Shown here one piece after another: positions 63,722-64,000 of a stretch of 64,000 bases of DNA. Both the position numbers and the translations under genes were made by a program. Source of the DNA: Pandoraea captiosa (GTDB lineage Bacteria > Pseudomonadota > Gammaproteobacteria > Burkholderiales > Burkholderiaceae); NCBI RefSeq assembly GCF_902459775.1, contig NZ_CABPSQ010000011.1:105431-169430 (forward strand). The letters are read 5' to 3'. Position 1 is the first letter of the stretch; each line of letters begins with the position of its first letter. The notes under the pieces were generated by a model, which ran no database searches, was not told where the DNA came from, and saw only the letters and a program-made list of their open reading frames with translations.

Positions 63722-64000
63722 CTTGATTGATTCGCGCCCTTGGCCGGGCGTGTGTCGGTGCCTCTGCGCTCGTTCGTTGGAAAACCCTCGTATGGACGCC
63801 GCCCCCGCCCTTGTCTCCTGCCCGGGGCTGCGGCGCTTGCCCGGCCCCTGACTCCGCTCCAATGCCCTTTAAGTCGCTACGTCAGGGGCCGGACAATCAC
63901 CGCCATCCATTGTCCTGTTCGGTGGGTGTCGTCGCGTCGATGGCGGTTGCGGATCGGCTCGGGTGTCGCCCGCGGTGCGACTTAAAAGGCAGTGGAGCGC
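63722..64000. other. Non-coding end region with nested inverted repeats
   Basis: 279 bp after kynA without a credible ORF. The last 160 bp contain several overlapping inverted repeats. Confidence 0.6.
63841..64000. repeat. Nested inverted-repeat element (MITE-like or structured RNA)
   Basis: Perfect 12-bp arms at 63841-63852 and 63881-63892. Imperfect 23-bp arms (21 of 23 pairs) at 63855-63877 and 63977-63999. Perfect 9-bp arms at 63899-63907 and 63939-63947. Perfect 7-bp arms at 63891-63897 and 63909-63915. The 23-bp pair would be terminal repeats of a 145-bp element. The region runs to the window edge, so its right end is not visible. Confidence 0.6.

Overview
The window looks like chromosomal DNA of a high-GC betaproteobacterium of the Burkholderiaceae, most like Pandoraea or a close relative. 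The reasons are a GC-rich third-position codon bias, a Burkholderia-type trimeric porin, tandem pertactin-like autotransporters, a FabV-type enoyl reductase, and a kynB-kynU-kynA tryptophan operon whose KynA has a long N-terminal extension. The genus is an inference from gene content. There are no rRNA genes, insertion sequences, CRISPR arrays or phage genes. The right edge carries a small nested inverted-repeat element.

Layout. (1) 1-6152: two tandem, clearly paralogous autotransporters on the minus strand. The first runs off the left edge. The second has a near-perfect LuxR-type box upstream. A family-9 glycosyltransferase follows. (2) 6255-18649: a probable organosulfur acquisition region. 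A four-domain rhodanese, a thiol dioxygenase and an acyl-CoA-dehydrogenase-fold flavoprotein face a divergent SsuD-like monooxygenase, a class II aldolase and a complete SsuABC-like ABC transporter. A cytochrome c, a second sulfonate-type binding protein and a LysE exporter come next. (3) 18758-24752: a DUF3820 protein, amidase, orphan ModA-like binding protein and MHS-family MFS transporter with a divergent LysR regulator, then a glycine-zipper protein. (4) 24852-29628: an FMN-dependent 2-hydroxyacid dehydrogenase with an Lrp regulator, a porin and an amino-acid permease. (5) 29781-35058: a TetR regulator divergent from an EmrA-EmrB-outer-membrane-channel tripartite efflux system. (6) 35218-51059: two identical-looking tRNA-Arg(ACG) genes, then mostly housekeeping genes (fadD, tcdA, an AsmA protein, pdxH, a cyclopropane synthase, DUF72, fabV, an MFS pump, msrA, hutG), with two unrecognised ORFs between 47794 and 49200. 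(7) 51174-54298: an amino-acid ABC transporter under an IclR regulator. (8) 54544-60466: a compact catabolic cluster of a NicX-like ring-opening dioxygenase, an alpha/beta hydrolase, an acyl-CoA-dehydrogenase-fold protein and a CoA ligase, divergent from a flavin reductase and a MarR regulator. (9) 60692-63721: kynB-kynU-kynA, tryptophan to anthranilate.

The two regions most likely to hold an undescribed system are the sulfur region (6255-18649) and the NicX-like/CoA-ligase cluster (54544-60466). The latter has the parts for activating an aromatic or N-heteroaromatic acid as a CoA ester, oxygenating it, and opening a dihydroxypyridine-type ring. It directly abuts the kynurenine operon, so a tryptophan-derived acid is a reasonable but unproven substrate.
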